Assembly: GCA_035578155.1 (NCBI GenBank)
Contig: JAPWDM010000050.1
Coordinates: 1,901,035 to 1,965,034, forward strand
Reading direction: 5' to 3'
Origin: Brachynemurus nebulosus
Lineage: Eukaryota; Arthropoda; Insecta; Neuroptera; Myrmeleontidae
DNA length: 64,000 bases
Part shown: piece after piece, positions 34,553 through 48,694 of the stretch
Position numbering within the stretch: the first letter of the stretch is position 1
Layout of the letters: every line of letters begins with the position of its first letter
Notes under the pieces: generated by a model
Told to the model about the DNA's origin: nothing
The model's database searches: none
The model's input: only the letters and a program-made list of their open reading frames with translations
Program-made: the position numbers and the translations under genes

Positions 34553-35490
34553 CTTTTTATTACTCATGCGGGAGAAGTACTAACTTGGCGCACACATTTC
34601 TGTACGCAAAATAGCTGTTTGCCCACTATACTCTTCCCGCATACTTTTTTGCGTGTGGAAAGTAACTTTTTATTACTCATGCGGGAGAAGTACTAACTTG
34701 GCGCACATATTTCTGTACACAAAATGGCTGTTTGCCAACTGTACTCTTCCCACATACTTTTACGCAAATTGACAATAAAACACGCAAAATTTAATCAAAA
34801 CACGCAAAGCCGCCTCTTAATTTTTCATTTAATAAATATTTCATAATTATTTCTATAGAAACCGCCAACAAAATAATTTAAACGATAATTAATTCAGAAA
34901 AAAAAGACGAACACTCAAAAATATTATTTTAAAAAGTAATATAAATGTCAAAAATAATGATAATAATAGAAAAAAGTATATGAAATTCGTAATAAAAAAT
35001 AGTATGTGCAACTCGTGCGGGATTGTCGATTGCCCTACTCAAGCGAATAAGCGCACTCACTACGTTCGTGCGCTCAACTTCGCTTTCGTGGGCAATCGAC
35101 AATTTCCCGCACTTATTGCACAATATACTATTCCACACGCAAATTGACAATAAAACACCCAAAATTTAATCAAAACACGCAAAGCCGCCTCTTAATTTTT
35201 GATTTAATAAATATTTCATAATTATTTCTATAGAAACCACCAACAAAGTAATTTAAATGATAATTAATTCAGAAAAAAAGACGAACACTTAAAAATATTA
35301 TTTTAAAAAGGAATAAAAATGTCAAAAATAGTGCTAATAATAGAAAAAAAGTATGTGAAATTCGTAATAAAAAATAGTATGTGCAACTCGTGCGGGATTT
35401 TCGAGTGCTCCACTCAAGCGAATGAGCGCACGAACTTCGCTTTCGTGGGCAATCGACAATTTCCCGCACTTATTGCACAATATACTATTA
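34553..35490. repeat. Dispersed repeat with long hairpins, copies B and C in tandem
   Basis: Two copies lie head to tail, inverted relative to 14213-14710: 34553-35128 and 35131-35490. The first has its end segment (actcatgcgggagaagtact) doubled at 34562 and 34676. Short ORFs here are only frames of the repeat. Confidence 0.8.
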
Positions 35491-35743
35491 AAACATTTAA
35501 GTTTTAGTAGGTACTTTAGTGGGTATTTTATAAAACCTTAACAGTTTATGGGTGTATGAGTTGCCTAGTTTTAAAAACTATTAAATCAATTTTACAAAAA
35601 TCGTCAGAATTCGCAAAAAACCATAACTCAGTTCGAAATTAATTTTTCGATTAAAAAGACATAATTATATTATCTTGTAAGATAAAAAAGATGATTAGTA
35701 CCTTTATCAAAAAACAGGTTTTGAAATAAAACTTATTTCAAAA

Positions 35744-35774
35744 CCCGCAAGATCATTTGGGTTGGCCACCCCTG
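35744..35774 (-). mobile_element. hAT miniature-element end fragment
   Basis: cccgcaagatcatttgggtt then ggccacccctg is the complement of the left end of the element at 60285 (one or two differences). Only about 30 bases survive. Confidence 0.7.
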
Positions 35775-37395
35775 ATATATAGTATTAGTTTACAGTACCC
35801 AAATAATTTCAATACAAAAACAATTGGCATTTTTAGTTTTGAATGAAAAAATTTAAAATTGACTGTTTAAAGAAGCCTTCATAAACAATTGGTACATACA
35901 AATAATTAATTTATCTTTAACCATATTTGTGTCTCTTACCGTTTACGAAATCTCCGTGCATTTCCTGCTTATATTGGATACTCTTATATTGCATGTATCA
36001 CGAAATTAAATTTTACATTTTAATAATTAGATTTATCAACATTTTTTCAAATTTTAATTTATATTCATTATAATTTGTGGCGGCCATAATGCAAGTCAAA
36101 TTAAAAATCAAAGGAAAATCCGACATAAAATCATTTATTAAATATATTGCTATTTAATCGTGTTTTAACCCCTTTAGTGGCTTGTCAGACGGGACGATTG
36201 CTGTTCGGTATGCTTGCATCTAAAGTTTTCACGAAATTAGCTTGGAATTTGTATTATTTACGGTTTTTATCAACTGGTAGAAAGCTAGAATATATACATA
36301 TAAATATAATTTACATTCAATTAAATTATATATTTTTGCAACAATTTAAAGTATTTAAAATTTTAATATTGAAAAATAATTAATTAAACAACAAAACCAA
36401 GTAATATCAAAAAGTTTTAATAAGAAAAGTTTCACAAACAAATTATAAGAGTAATATAATGCGTATAGAGTTAGCTTTAGTCAGAAAATATAGTAAATAT
36501 ACGTCAAATTAATTAAAATTGGTCTAACATCATTAACAAATGAAGCAAAATTAAACGTACGTTTCTAATTTACTGTAAGTAGTTACACTAATATAAAAAT
36601 AACAAAAAGGAAAAGAGACAGAAAATTTGGTAGTCTAATTTTGCTTCATTTGTTGCATTTGTTTAATGACGTCAGACCAGTTTAAGTTAATTTCATCTAT
36701 CCAATTAAATTTTGATTAATTAACAAACCGTGTGACATACAGCAGATAAAATGGCGGTGTACTCGACAAATGTAATCAGAACGAATTAATTAGTCTTAAG
36801 TCACTTAAGGGATTATAATATTGGTTAAATGATAAATATTTATCATTATTTCTAGTTATTATTACCAAAGACTGATTGATATTGTGTGTCATATATGTAT
36901 TGGGTTTTTGTTGCGATATTAGAATATTTTGTTTGCAGAACCGTCAACAATGCGATAACTCAAGTACGTTACTCATTCAGTTTTTGTCTGTTTATTTAAT
37001 TCAACAAACAAAATAATTCACTGTTGCAATAAAGGTGCAGTATTTAATTAAAAATACTACATATTGTAATTGTAAAGGTCTCGGCGTTTAACAGTTTGAA
37101 AGATAACTGTAATATTACTTATACAGGAACTATTCGTTTGCTAATTTACATACACTGAATAAACAGAAATGAAGTTATATTTGTTTCCGCTTTTAACTAA
37201 AAATTTTGGAATATACAGGATGATAATTTTGACTTACAAATGTAACATGTATGTACAAATCGATTGTAAAACATTTCATTGTAGGTAAACACAATAAAAA
37301 CGAAACAGAAATTCGTATTGGCAAATTTAACTGATTTCAGAATCATAACAATGTATTAAATAAATAATATGAATTATACTAAAGTTAAATTGTCT

Positions 37396-37632
37396 TACCG
37401 TATTACACTTGAGTTTTATATTTTTTCTGAACAAATTTGTGTTTTCTACAATTCAAATTTCTTGCCTAAAAGCAATTTAACTCGAAGAACTGTCAACCCA
37501 AAAACGCTTCAGCGTCGCTGTTGCGTTTTTGTTAGTTGACAGTTCTTCTCGTTAAATTGCTAGGCAACAAATTTTCGTTATATAAAAACACATATTTATT
37601 CGAAAAAGTACAAACCTCTCGTGTAATAATAA
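37396..37632. mobile_element. Small inverted-repeat element, copy 2
   Basis: Opposite orientation to 10981-11208. Shared lines include gtcttaccgtattacactt and acaaacctctcgtgtaata, and the same internal hairpins around cgcttcagcg. Confidence 0.75.
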
Positions 37633-37866
37633 GTGACAATAATTATGTATTATACAAATTATGTTTGGGTTATTAGATTTTATATTGCCAATTAAACGTA
37701 CACATATATTCTTACTTAGTACAGCTTCTAATTTTATCACCAGAGGCGCGAGTGAAAGTTTTTGCGTCACCAATATAAAATACGTACGTATTATATTATG
37801 TACTCAGTGATATGTTTGTTGTATACATTGAGGATAGAATCGATTAGAGAAAATGCTGTGTATTAC

Positions 37867-38079
37867 AGATACATTAAGAAATTGAAGCAAAAAAATTGAC
37901 TGATATAATTACTTTAATGGGGGTCAAACCATTTATTTAATTGTTTATCTAATATTTAAAATCAAGTCTCCGTGGTTACAAGTTGGGTTTAATAAAATGG
38001 AGTCATGTTTCACAATTTAATGCCTGTGGTATCTCTAGGAAAAACATATGTTAATATGTTCGATTCAGTACTCAGTGGT
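37867..38079. repeat. Dispersed 210-base repeat, copy 2
   Basis: Direct copy of 24008-24213 about 13.9 kb away; ends near cgattcagtactcagtg in both. Confidence 0.8.
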
Positions 38080-38730
38080 TATAAATTTATTTATTTTATT
38101 GTGATTTAAGGACAAATATTTGTCAAACGTATTTGTAATTTAAATTATATAATTATATATCCCTAGTATGCGTAAGGACTTGAAATACCGATGCTTTTTT
38201 ACAATATCAGTATTTATTCAGTATTAACATACAGGAATCGCGATATATAGGTATTTTTTGGCATTGAAAGAAACATGACATAGATAAAAAGGAAAATAGT
38301 AAAAAAAAAATACTCTTGTAATTACAGTAATGATTCTTTTTTATAATACACGTGCGAGAAAGAAAGAAACATATTTCGTAATCTTTTTAAGAAAGAAAGA
38401 AATATGTTTTTTATTCATTTCAACATGTACTACGAATATATAATTTGTATACAGGATGTTTCATGTATTAAATATGAAATGCATTTTTAATACGAAATAC
38501 ATTTATTTTTTATAAAAGTATAAATTTTTAACTGGTTATTAAATATTTTGCACTAAAATGTATTGCAAACAATTGCCATATACCTTTGTATTCTATACAC
38601 ATCGAAATCGCAAGTCTTAGTTATCAACCTGTATATTCTGAATTTGTATTTAAAAAGAGATAGCAATATAATTATATTTCTATCTGATCAGGGTGTATTA
38701 TAAAAAGAATCTTTGCTGTAACACAGAATT

Positions 38731-38890
38731 TGTCTATTTAATTACACTTTTTACTCGTTGTAAGCAACTTGAAATAGAATCATATATCTTACTCTTTTTA
38801 GATGATAAAATTCGTTTATACGTAAAAAGAGTAAGGCATATGAATCTATTTCAACTTTAATATTGCTTACAACGAGTAAAAAGTGTAAAT
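38731..38890. repeat. Palindrome, arms about 70 bases
   Basis: ttacactttttactcgttgt pairs with acaacgagtaaaaagtgtaa; cttactctttttagatg pairs imperfectly with acgtaaaaagagtaag. No ORF of note. Confidence 0.8.
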
Positions 38891-38894
38891 TGCT

Positions 38895-40192
38895 ATTTTT
38901 TTTGTTAAAGTGACCAGGAAGGATCAATAACAAACTAGTAGTTGTTGAAGTAGCAGTAATTTTTAGTCTACAAATAAATTAACAAAAGTATTTTTAAAAA
39001 TAATTTAACAAATTTATCAGTATGGGATCTATGAAGTTTTTCCGTGACTGTAAAAAATTCATAATTTAATATCAAACAATAGTAAAATATTTTATGAACA
39101 CATTTACGATATTTTTCGGCAAATGAAAAACTTAAGAAATATTTCGAAATTGTGGTAGTTTATAGATGAATGATTTCTGTAAAATAAAACTATAGTAAAT
39201 ATTTTCAACATAACAAAAAATTTTTAAAATAATTTATTAAGTATTTTGTTAACACCGAAACCGAAGTGTCCGGTATTCTCGTTTTTCGGTACATCTTACC
39301 GAATGTATTTTAAAGAATTATGTTTTATTCTATTGTTCTCATCTACAATGTTACAGTCCTACTACATTTATAGGAATATGACGAATATTCAGTAACATAC
39401 GAAAAATTAGTAATTTTCAGTGAGTATTACTACTGTGAATGTTTCTATTCACTAACTCGACCACTTGATTCGAGAAGGCGTAAAAAGAACATCAGAACTG
39501 CGCACGATACTGTTGATTAATTTTTATTGATTTTTTTTTTTTTTTTTTTTTTGTTCAAGTAAACGTCATTTAACGTCAGATAATTTGGTAAAGGCTACTT
39601 CTCCTCGGACATGAAAAGTCACGGATACTTTCCGAAATGTTATAATCAATCGTGGTCTAGAAGGAGTATGGTAACAGATAATCTGAATGTTTTCTAGGTA
39701 ACCGTCTAACGATCACTAAAATCAGTTGATTGTCTAAAAAGATAGAAGTGCAAATTTATACTATGGTACATGACATAAGTGCTTGGCAGTTACAAAACAA
39801 GACAAGCATAAATTATTTTATTATACTGAATTTCGATTTCAATCAGTATTAAATTTAAATAATAATTCGGTTGGAGCGTTAGGCCACTAAATTTAAAAAA
39901 AAGTCTATTATTTATTGTTGCAAATTAATATCACTTAATTACATTTTTTTTTTAAATTCGATTTGAGATAGCTTAATTTGGACTTAAAAGATAATTTTAT
40001 AATAAAAATCATAATATAACATAAACTTTAAGGATGATAAAAACTGGCAACTTAAATAAAGAAAGTTAATCAAAATTGCCATTCAATTTTGATAGTACAA
40101 ATTTCTGTTTACCCTAGGCACACAGTCGGTAACTTTGTATAATATTATACAAAGTTACGATTTTTTTAAAATAAAAAATATAATAAATATTA
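38895..40192. other. AT-rich stretch, nothing identified
   Basis: No exon, RNA or clear repeat was recognised; a T-run lies at 39533-39552 and a short hairpin (actttgtataatattatacaaagt) near 40132. Confidence 0.5.
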
Positions 40193-40905
40193 CTGTGTGA
40201 GTTTTTCGAGAGTTGCCATTTTTATTACAGCCAAACCGTTGGTTTAATCGAAAAATTGTTCAAATAAGAGTTGTAGATATCGACGGGGGCAACCGATTGC
40301 TATCGTCAGGAGCTTTATAGCTCTTATGGTTTTCGAGCTATGATACAAACTTATAGATTTTTAAATGAGACTATATATTAATTTTTCGATAAAACTGATC
40401 TAATGCATTAATAACAACATAAATGAGCAAAAAAAATTTTTTACCCAAGTTTAATTTTTTATTTTTTCTTTATCAGTTAGGCGGTAAAAATATGCATATG
40501 TACTTGAGGCTACTTCAACCGATAGTGTTTTGCTTGGTTACATTTCCATTACATCCAAGAAACAAATCAATATTTACTAATAAAGCTGAAAATATGTAGT
40601 TTAACCAATTTTAAATCATATGGTATTGAGAATAGGCGCGAGAATAAAGTGCTTCGCTTCGCTCGCTAAACAATTCAAAATTCTATAAAAGGTTAATTCC
40701 ATGTAATGCTTCGCTCCGCTCGCCGTACGAAAATAGGGGTTGATAGCAGAAGGATGAAAATTTAGGGTTGTATGTATTTTTTTTATGCCACATCATAAAA
40801 AAATTTAAAAAAAAATTCTAAAAAATATAAAAATAAAATTTGGAGTGGACTACCCTTATCACTTAGGGGTATAAAAAATAGATAACAACCTATTCTCAGA
40901 CCTAC

Positions 40906-41048
<143 letters not shown>

Positions 41049-41190
41049 TCATCAAAATCGGTCGAGCCGTTTCGGAGGAGTATGCTAACTAAAACTGTGA
41101 CACGAGAATTTTATATTATAACACATATAACTATTCAATCTTCATAACGAAAGTCTAATTAATTTTGAATTCAAAAGGGAAGAAATATTT

Positions 41191-42366
41191 GAGCCGTTTA
41201 TTTTGAAAGTGAGGCAAGTCCATATTTTGTTATTGCGAGATATTTAAGGGTTTACGTTTCAAAAAATTTAAAAATATTGGTAAGTGTTAATAGACATATT
41301 TTTTGTATTTTGTGGTATTAGATAATGTAAGTTTATAATCCAATAGTGTTCATAGTGCTGGCTAAAAAAATAGTGGTTTTATTATAACTAAATGGACTTG
41401 CCTCACTTTCAAAATTAATGAATTATTGTAATCGTTAATTTAAATGTATAATATTTGAGTTCTATCATTTAAAAATAAACATAATAAAAACTTTTCATAC
41501 GACAGTTCAACTTCAGAAGCATCTAGTGTGATATTATTACCCCCTGCCAGTGCCTTAGTAGTAGAAATGAGTGTATGAAAATAAGTATGTACTTTCAAAG
41601 GGCAACTCACCCTCTTTGCAGTGTTGCTTAAAATGAATTTGGAAATTTATTCTAATTGTTTTAAATTATTTTTCTTGAAGAAGTTTTTAATTACTCAAAT
41701 AGTAGGATTATGTCAACACAGTCACGCCCCTAGGTTAACTACCCCTGGATTTAATATTAGGAAATTGAGTAAAAACAGGTCGATTAGATTTTTTTACGTA
41801 CATTTGAAATCGGTAAATAAAACTTTATTATATTTTATTTTTTACCCCTTTTTGCAAAATTAACCCCCAAATTTTAGCCAAAAACTACCCCTGTTCGTGT
41901 AATTTAAACAAATTGCAAATCAACAGATAGCTTTTTAAAAAAGAGCAATATCGCCAATTTAAGCTTTTGCTCTATTTCTTACCATTTTCGAGATATTTGA
42001 AAAATTAAATTTTCACCCCAATTTTTGCAGGACGATTTCACTCTTTTAAAGCGCTTTTCCGCAGATAAAAAAAAATACGTGTTACTTATTTTTTAGTGTT
42101 CTACAACATATCTAAGTTTCATCAAAATCAATAGGTCCGGTTTCGGAAATTTTACTTGTAAGATGGACTTGCACCACTATCAAAATAAACATATTTACAA
42201 TACTGTTAAGAGCTAAAACTTCAATCTTCCAAATATTAGGCTTCTGAATTTTTTTGACTATAAATTGTTGACAGATAAAAATATCATACTAAGTCTTATC
42301 TGTAACTACCATTATCTTCATTTTTTTTCAAAAATGGACTTTCCCCACTTTCAAAATAAACGGCTC
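41191..42366. mobile_element. Foldback element with GAGCCGTTTATTTTGAAAGT ends
   Basis: gagccgtttattttgaaagt (41191) pairs with actttcaaaataaacggctc (42347-42366). The line atggacttgcc..cactttcaaaat recurs inside at 41392 and 42163, so the interior is a mosaic of its own ends. No transposase. Confidence 0.75.
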
Positions 42367-42497
42367 ATTTGTAAATAATAACTTTCTCAACAAAAAAAAT
42401 TACATATTAAGTATATATAATTTTATATAATTCATATACAATTTATATACCATGTGACTTTTTTGAGAGTTGCCATTTTTATTACAACCAAATTTAT

Positions 42498-42788
42498 ATG
42501 ATAGAAATGATACTGGAAAAGGTTCTTTTCTTGGATGTAATGGAAATGGAACCAACCAGAACACTATCGGTTGAAGTACAGTGTTCCTTCTCAATAGTTC
42601 CGCAGAATGAAATGAGGGGAATAGCTTTTCCAGGAAATGTTGTTCTCCCACCAAAGGCCAATCGCTCGCTGGCAAGGTACAAGAATTTTTTTATGTCTAG
42701 ATTTAAAATTTATAGTTCAATAATTTATGACCCTGTCAAAATTAAAAGCTTTTCAGGAGCGTCAAAACAAGTAGGTGGGTCTGAATAA
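42498..42788 (+). other. GC-richer segment with open frames on both strands, unidentified
   Basis: 96 codons open on plus (MIEMILEKVLFLDVMEMEPT...) and 91 and 62 on minus. Base composition rises above its surroundings between 42510 and 42680, as for a coding relic. It lies inside the 3.6 kb element. I cannot name it or choose a strand. Confidence 0.3.
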
Positions 42789-43830
42789 TATAATTTAAAA
42801 ATTCAATTTAAACTAATATTTTTTATACAACCATTCCATACGATAAAACTCCAATGGTTTATGTTTAATAAAATGCATAATATACAATACATAATAGATA
42901 CGCATAATTAGACAATATATGTGCGTATAGTATTGGATCTGGGTTATAATCTAATGATATCATTTTTATTGTAATTAACTAATCACCTATTTATGCATAT
43001 GTTAACAAAATTCTATTTCTTAAATCGAATTAAAAGTATTAACTATTGTGTAACGTTTTTCGTTTACTGATAAAATATGTATCTCCACATAAAATTTTGT
43101 AAAACTATACGCTCGCTTCTCTAAATATTTTTTCGTAATTTTTATTTTGTATAAACAAATCAATTTTTTATACCTGCTTAAGATTTATGTTTAATTGTTT
43201 ACATAATGAGGGTACCAGTGAATACACTATCAGCGTAAGCAGTGGATCAATATAAGCAATGCTGACTAGTTAGTCGAATAATGATGTTACAAATTTAAGT
43301 TGTCTTATTATTATTATTATTATATTTATATAATTTAGATAATTTTTCTTCCACTTAATATAAACAAAACAAATTTTTTGATTTTTAGCTTTGATGAAAT
43401 AAACAAATAACAGGTGGTAGAGTGGTGGTAACGCTCGAGTCTCAAACTGGGGAAGCGGAACTACTGAGAGCGGAAATATTCAGAATGTGCACTGTAATCT
43501 CAAGTACATGTATGCATATTTTTACCGCCTAACTGATAAAGAAAAATTAAAAAATTAAACTTGAGTAAAACATTTTTTTTGCTCATTTATGTTGTTAATT
43601 AAGACATTAGATCAGTTTTATCGAAAAATTAATATATAGTCTCATTTAAAAATCTATAAGTTTGTATCATAGCTCGAAAACCATAAGAGCTATAAAGCTC
43701 CTGACTATAGCAATCGGTTGCCCCCGTCGATATCTACAACTCTTATTTGAACAATTTTTCGATTAAATGAACGGTTTGGTTGTAATAAAAATAGCAACTC
43801 TCAAAAAACTCACACAGTATATTATAAAAT

Positions 43831-45600
43831 TGTATATGATTTATATAATTACATAGAGCTATATATAGTTATATAAAATTATATATAAAAGAGAATTCTA
43901 CAGGTGGAAAGTATATAAATCTCGAAATTTACAGGAGAGAAAAGTCTCAATTTACTAATTAAGTATTGCTAATTAACTTGTATTGATCAAGTTTCATTTC
44001 AGAAATATTCGATTGTCAAAAATGTGTTAAAAATGGCTCCTAGAAAAAAAACCTTAATCAGGTTCTGACTACCTTTCATTTTTTTATTAACGTAAAATTT
44101 TTTGTCAACAAAATATTTTTACCTGTTTGTTTACGAAATCTTTTGAAAATAGCTATACAGTAATGTCCATAAAAAAAAAAAAATTTTAATGAGATAATTT
44201 CACGTCATATTTCAAATAGACAGATTTCGTCAAATCTGATCAAATTACTTAAAAATTTAACAAACGCCTGCAATCGATTTCAGTAATTGAAACATCACTG
44301 AATTGCATCAACTTTAATCCAATTTTGTGGCACATTTAACACATTCTGAGCTGTCTCTAACACTGGCAAAATTAAAACTAAAGATCCCTCAAAATAAAAA
44401 TTGTTTAATGGTTAATGGTTAATCGGATATGGTACAAATCAGTTCAATAATGATCTGCGAATGTTTGCACATGGCAAAATAAAAATAAAATTTATTTTTA
44501 TTTTATTTAAAAAAAAAAAAAATGTTTACTATACAAGGTGTAAATAACTGCAGTTTAGTCAGAGGCGTATTCAGAGAAATTTATATTAAACGACAAGCTG
44601 ACTGGGATGAGATTTTCTCAGGTAGCGAATTACAAAAAAATATTTATATCTTCGGCAATTCTACACCGAGATAAACCATCTCTCACGCGGTCGAGACTTA
44701 TTTATTTTCCACCCTGTTGTATATGATTCTATCGGGCCACTTTTTGTATACAATTATATAAAATTTTGTATGATTATATATAAATTTAATATAATTATAT
44801 ATAAATTATATAAAATTATATATTATATATATATTTTTTTATTGGGATACACTTATTTCCGCTATAACGTAAAATATTTCCTGCCGTTTTACATGCAACA
44901 TTGTTGTCAAACTATCTTACTGTTGAATATTCTATAAGGTTGACATAAATTCCGATACATTTCTCGGTTTTTAAAAACTACTTATTAAAATACCGAATGT
45001 TAGAGATACTATTTTACACGCTAATATACTTTAAATATAATTGTTGACACTGTGTAGCGTTGTGTTGCAGTTAGTCAGGTTTAATTTAACGCTGTACAGC
45101 GCTCGTTTCCATTAACATATTAAAAGTAAAAATTTGTAAAGCTGTCTAAGAGGAATATTTTAAATTGCTTCAGTAATACACGAGGTGACTCTAAAGTTGG
45201 TATGAATTATAATAAATTTGCATTTTGTTAAGTGGGACATCTTATATATTTTATTTTTCCTTAATCTAGTAATTAAAATGATATGAAACTGGAGACGTCT
45301 TCAGCTATTAATTTTCGAGATATTCGTTACAAATTTAAATCAAACATTCAGTTTTTCTTTTCAAGTTAGCTATTTTTTCGACACTTAATAAAACTGTTGA
45401 AATTTAGTCATTAAGAGTGTACTTACTAGTGTATAGGTAGTTCTCGTATTTACTGCATCTTAAATTTTGTAATTGTAAGTCAAAATAACGTAATTTGACG
45501 ATAACTTTAACGTAACGTAACGACTCCTTTTTTCCATACATGTCCATATAAAACGTAGGAGTTCGGTTCTACAAAGATTTTAGTATGATTAAAACAACGT
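43831..45600. other. AT-rich stretch, nothing identified
   Basis: Low-complexity ATATAA runs at 43830-43890 and 44745-44845; no gene or element with clear ends. Confidence 0.5.
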
Positions 45601-46445
45601 TTAACACGTTCAGTGCGGTTATACATGGACCCGTGTATGGTCGTCACTCACACAAAGCCTGCGTCACGTATATTGCAGTGTAGTTATGAGTTGGTTCGTG
45701 TAGAAAGCTGTTACATAAAATTTATGTTATTAATATTTAATATCGGTTCACCATATTACAGGCACTTATAATATGGGACATAAAACATGACAACACTGGT
45801 CGCTAGCGGCTTGCTCAGAATCATCTTATACTGATGATAGGCTAATAGAAATTTCATTTTATTTATCAGAATGTAAGTTATTAACAATAACAAAACCTCG
45901 TATCTCCAAATTTCAAATTATGTCATAATTTAATGGTATGTTACCGACGAGCTAACTGCGAGAGTCGGTATAGTAGTGCTCAGTTGTTTTTTTCTTATTA
46001 TCAATATTTTTCTTATTATTAGTATTAATTTTTTTTTATTGAATTAATTTATTCATTCATAAGTATTACTTCCATTGTAAGTATGAGAACTTTCAAAGTA
46101 TCAGAGAATTATGTAATTTTATGAAATACGTGGTTACTATGTCAAAATAACTCAGTCTATCTTGAGGTCGCCATCTAGTGATATCTTTTACATCGACCGG
46201 GAATATTTAAAATTTAATTTTAATATAAAGAAAAAAATTACTTTGTGCTTAAAACGAAAACGAAGTTCAAACTTTCAAAAGTAAAGAAGTTATAATGTTT
46301 TTCATCTCTCCTGAAAAGTAGCATTTTTCAAGATACGTGGTTCTAGCAAAAAGGGTGGTTCAAAATGGAATTTCTTTTCGGATTTTTGTCCAAACAGATT
46401 TAATAGTTGCAGATATCTGAAAGAAGAGTCAGAATATCAGTATTT

Positions 46446-46608
46446 ACTGGTGGCTCATTGAACTTTTTTGTTTTCCATAAGAATAATATTGTAAAGAATA
46501 CTTGACTTTACATTTTCTTCTATATCTCGTGGAAAGAAAATCTCACACGAATTATTCTTTACAATGTTATTTTTATGGAAAACAAAAAAGTAAGAGCCAC
46601 CAGTAAAA
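46446..46608. repeat. Hairpin inside the piggyBac-like element
   Basis: actggtggctcattgaac and tttttgttttccataagaat pair with the complement ending gagccaccagt at 46608. The next bases resemble an end of 31739-32453. Confidence 0.8.
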
Positions 46609-46693
46609 GGTACCATTATTTTTGAACGTACTATCACTGTACTATCAACTCTATCTCTATTTTGAACGTACTATCTGTGTACTATCAGCTCTA

Positions 46694-46711
46694 TCTCTCT
46701 CTCTCTCTCTC

Positions 46712-46772
<61 letters not shown>
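46694..46772. repeat. (CT)n(TA)n compound microsatellite
   Basis: CT run, then TA run, inside the piggyBac-like element. Confidence 0.9.
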
Positions 46773-46775
<3 letters not shown>

Positions 46776-47575
46776 CTAAGTGTGCTCGTTCTCAAGCATA
46801 TGTTTGTAAGCAGTCGAGCAATATGTTCGTATAAGCCGCTAACGAGAGGTGTTGTCATGAATAGCTCCTATGTATGTCGATGCAATGAATAATGCTCCCC
46901 ACATCTATGAACATCGGATCAAACTTTTACAATTACTAATACTTACGATGGCACTCATAGTGTGGTACTGATGTCAATTTCGAATACAACAATCGGCACT
47001 GAACGTGTTAAATATAAAATAATTTTAAAAATTTAGTTTTTAGAAAACGTGTCCATCCCAGTTTATTTAATTTAGTTTATTTTCCTTTCTTTCCATATAT
47101 GTCTTATAACACAGATTCAACATTTGAAGAGGAAAGTGGGTGAAGGTGTTATATAACAGTTTTTTAAAAATAATTTTACAGAACAAGACTTTGAACGTTT
47201 TGTTTTACATATACTTTTTATGCAGTAGTGCATATTCATTACTAAATTTCTCTAAAACTATTGAATGTAATGAAATCATATTTTAATAATAAGGTATTTC
47301 TAAATTTTACAAAATATGACTTTTTGAAAAATGTTATATAACACCTTTATTTATTTGCTCCCTCAATCTTTTGTTAGTTTACAGACTTCTTTTGAATTAA
47401 TAAAAGAAGGCGCTTTTTTGCTTAAAAGTATTAGTGAAAAATGTGTTAAATCTGGTGATGCAATTTGAAAAAAAATTAATACATATTGTTTGACGTAACT
47501 TTAAGTCGAGGACTGCCTATATTAAATTTCAGGTTTGGATATACTTACAGTTAGATGTGTTGGTGTGTAAAAAAT

Positions 47576-47922
47576 GGGCCGATTCGTATCGGCGTAAACC
47601 AAAGTCACTTGCGCTCATTTTGAATCAATTTGCACTTGTTTTGAATCACATTTGGCTTGCTTTTGGCATTTCGTTTATTCCTGTTTCACTTTCCATGTTC
47701 TAGAGAGAAGGGTCAAGTATTAGCGTCCGGTATACATCATATACTGTATACTGTACACGATGTATACCGAACGCTAATACTTGACCCCTTTCTCTAGAAT
47801 ATGGAAAGTGAGACAGGAATATACAAAAATGTCAAAAGCAAGCTAAATGGGATTCAAAACAAGTGTAAATTGATTCAAAATGAGCGCAAGTGACTTTGGC
47901 TTACGCCGATACGAATCGGCCC
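47576..47922. mobile_element. Palindromic miniature element with GGGCCGATTCGTATCGGC ends
   Basis: A 347-base foldback: gggccgattcgtatcggcgt pairs with acgccgatacgaatcggccc; arms run almost to the centre near 47749 (tatactgtatactgta). The ends are themselves palindromic. Possible AAT flanks. No ORF. Confidence 0.88.
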
Positions 47923-48694
47923 AATGTATTGTGATACTTAAAACAATTTATTTCTTTTATTAAAATTTGTTAAAATTAACAATTTAATTTAATTTTATTA
48001 GAATTGATTTTTCTTAAAATAACTATTTATTTGTAGTTATTCTTCTAGTCATATTTAAATTTCGTTTTATTGTAAAGGAAAAAAATTAACGCCATGTGAA
48101 AACAAAAACAAATTTTTTGATCTCATGGGTAGCAGTAGTATGTTGTTTACTAGGTGGCCTATTTATACACATATACAAGGTGAATAATCGGAGAGTTGTC
48201 ATTTGATTTATTTCTAAAGTTATTTAAAAAAAATCTCAAGAGAAAAAATATAAGTTCCAAAGGGAAATATCTACGAAAGACATTAACGAGCTCCAAAGTT
48301 TAGAGTTTTTTTAGAATAATCTTTTTTAAGTGTATATATCTATATTTAAACGTTTTAAAAATATTAGTTTATTATTAAAAACTACCAGTAATTCCGTAGT
48401 CCAAAAACATTGAATAGTTTTTGGACTGCGGCATTTTAAATTTTTTAAATGCACACGTACAATTACTTACGTAAATAAATGAAAAACACAAACTATTTTC
48501 GATAAAGCTTTGAATATCTGCCAAATTATTGATAAATAAAAATTATTTTGAACGACATTTTCATTTTTGTTTCTATTACACGAAAATAAATATGTTTTGA
48601 TTAGTTTTTAATATTGATATAGGCCAAATCAACTAAAAATGGTCTGAAATCATTGAAGTAAATTTGGACATACAACTTAAGTTACTATTAAACT

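Larger units (their letters stand above)
35800..38640. other. AT-rich intergenic stretch without a recognised gene
   Basis: Beyond the repeats at 37396 and 37867, nothing is identified. The 78-codon ORF at 36147-36383 (MLFNRVLTPLVACQTGRLLF) has no recognisable motif. Confidence 0.5.
45605..47007. mobile_element. piggyBac-like non-autonomous element, TTAA-flanked
   Basis: CACGTTCAGTGC at the left and GCACTGAACGTG at the right, with TTAA at 45601-45604 and 47008-47011. Length 1403. No transposase. It contains the hairpin 46446-46608 and a CT/TA microsatellite. Confidence 0.85.

Noticed and set aside
43411..43490. tRNA or SINE head (ggtggtagagtggtggtaac)
   Set aside because: The A-box-like line is present, but I could not fold acceptor and T stems or find a B box at the right distance.
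48390..48432. Strong small hairpin (ccgtagtccaaaaac...gtttttggactgcgg) as a microRNA or terminator
   Set aside because: The stem is only about 17 bases with a short loop, and there is no neighbouring transcript; more likely a fragment of an inverted-repeat element.
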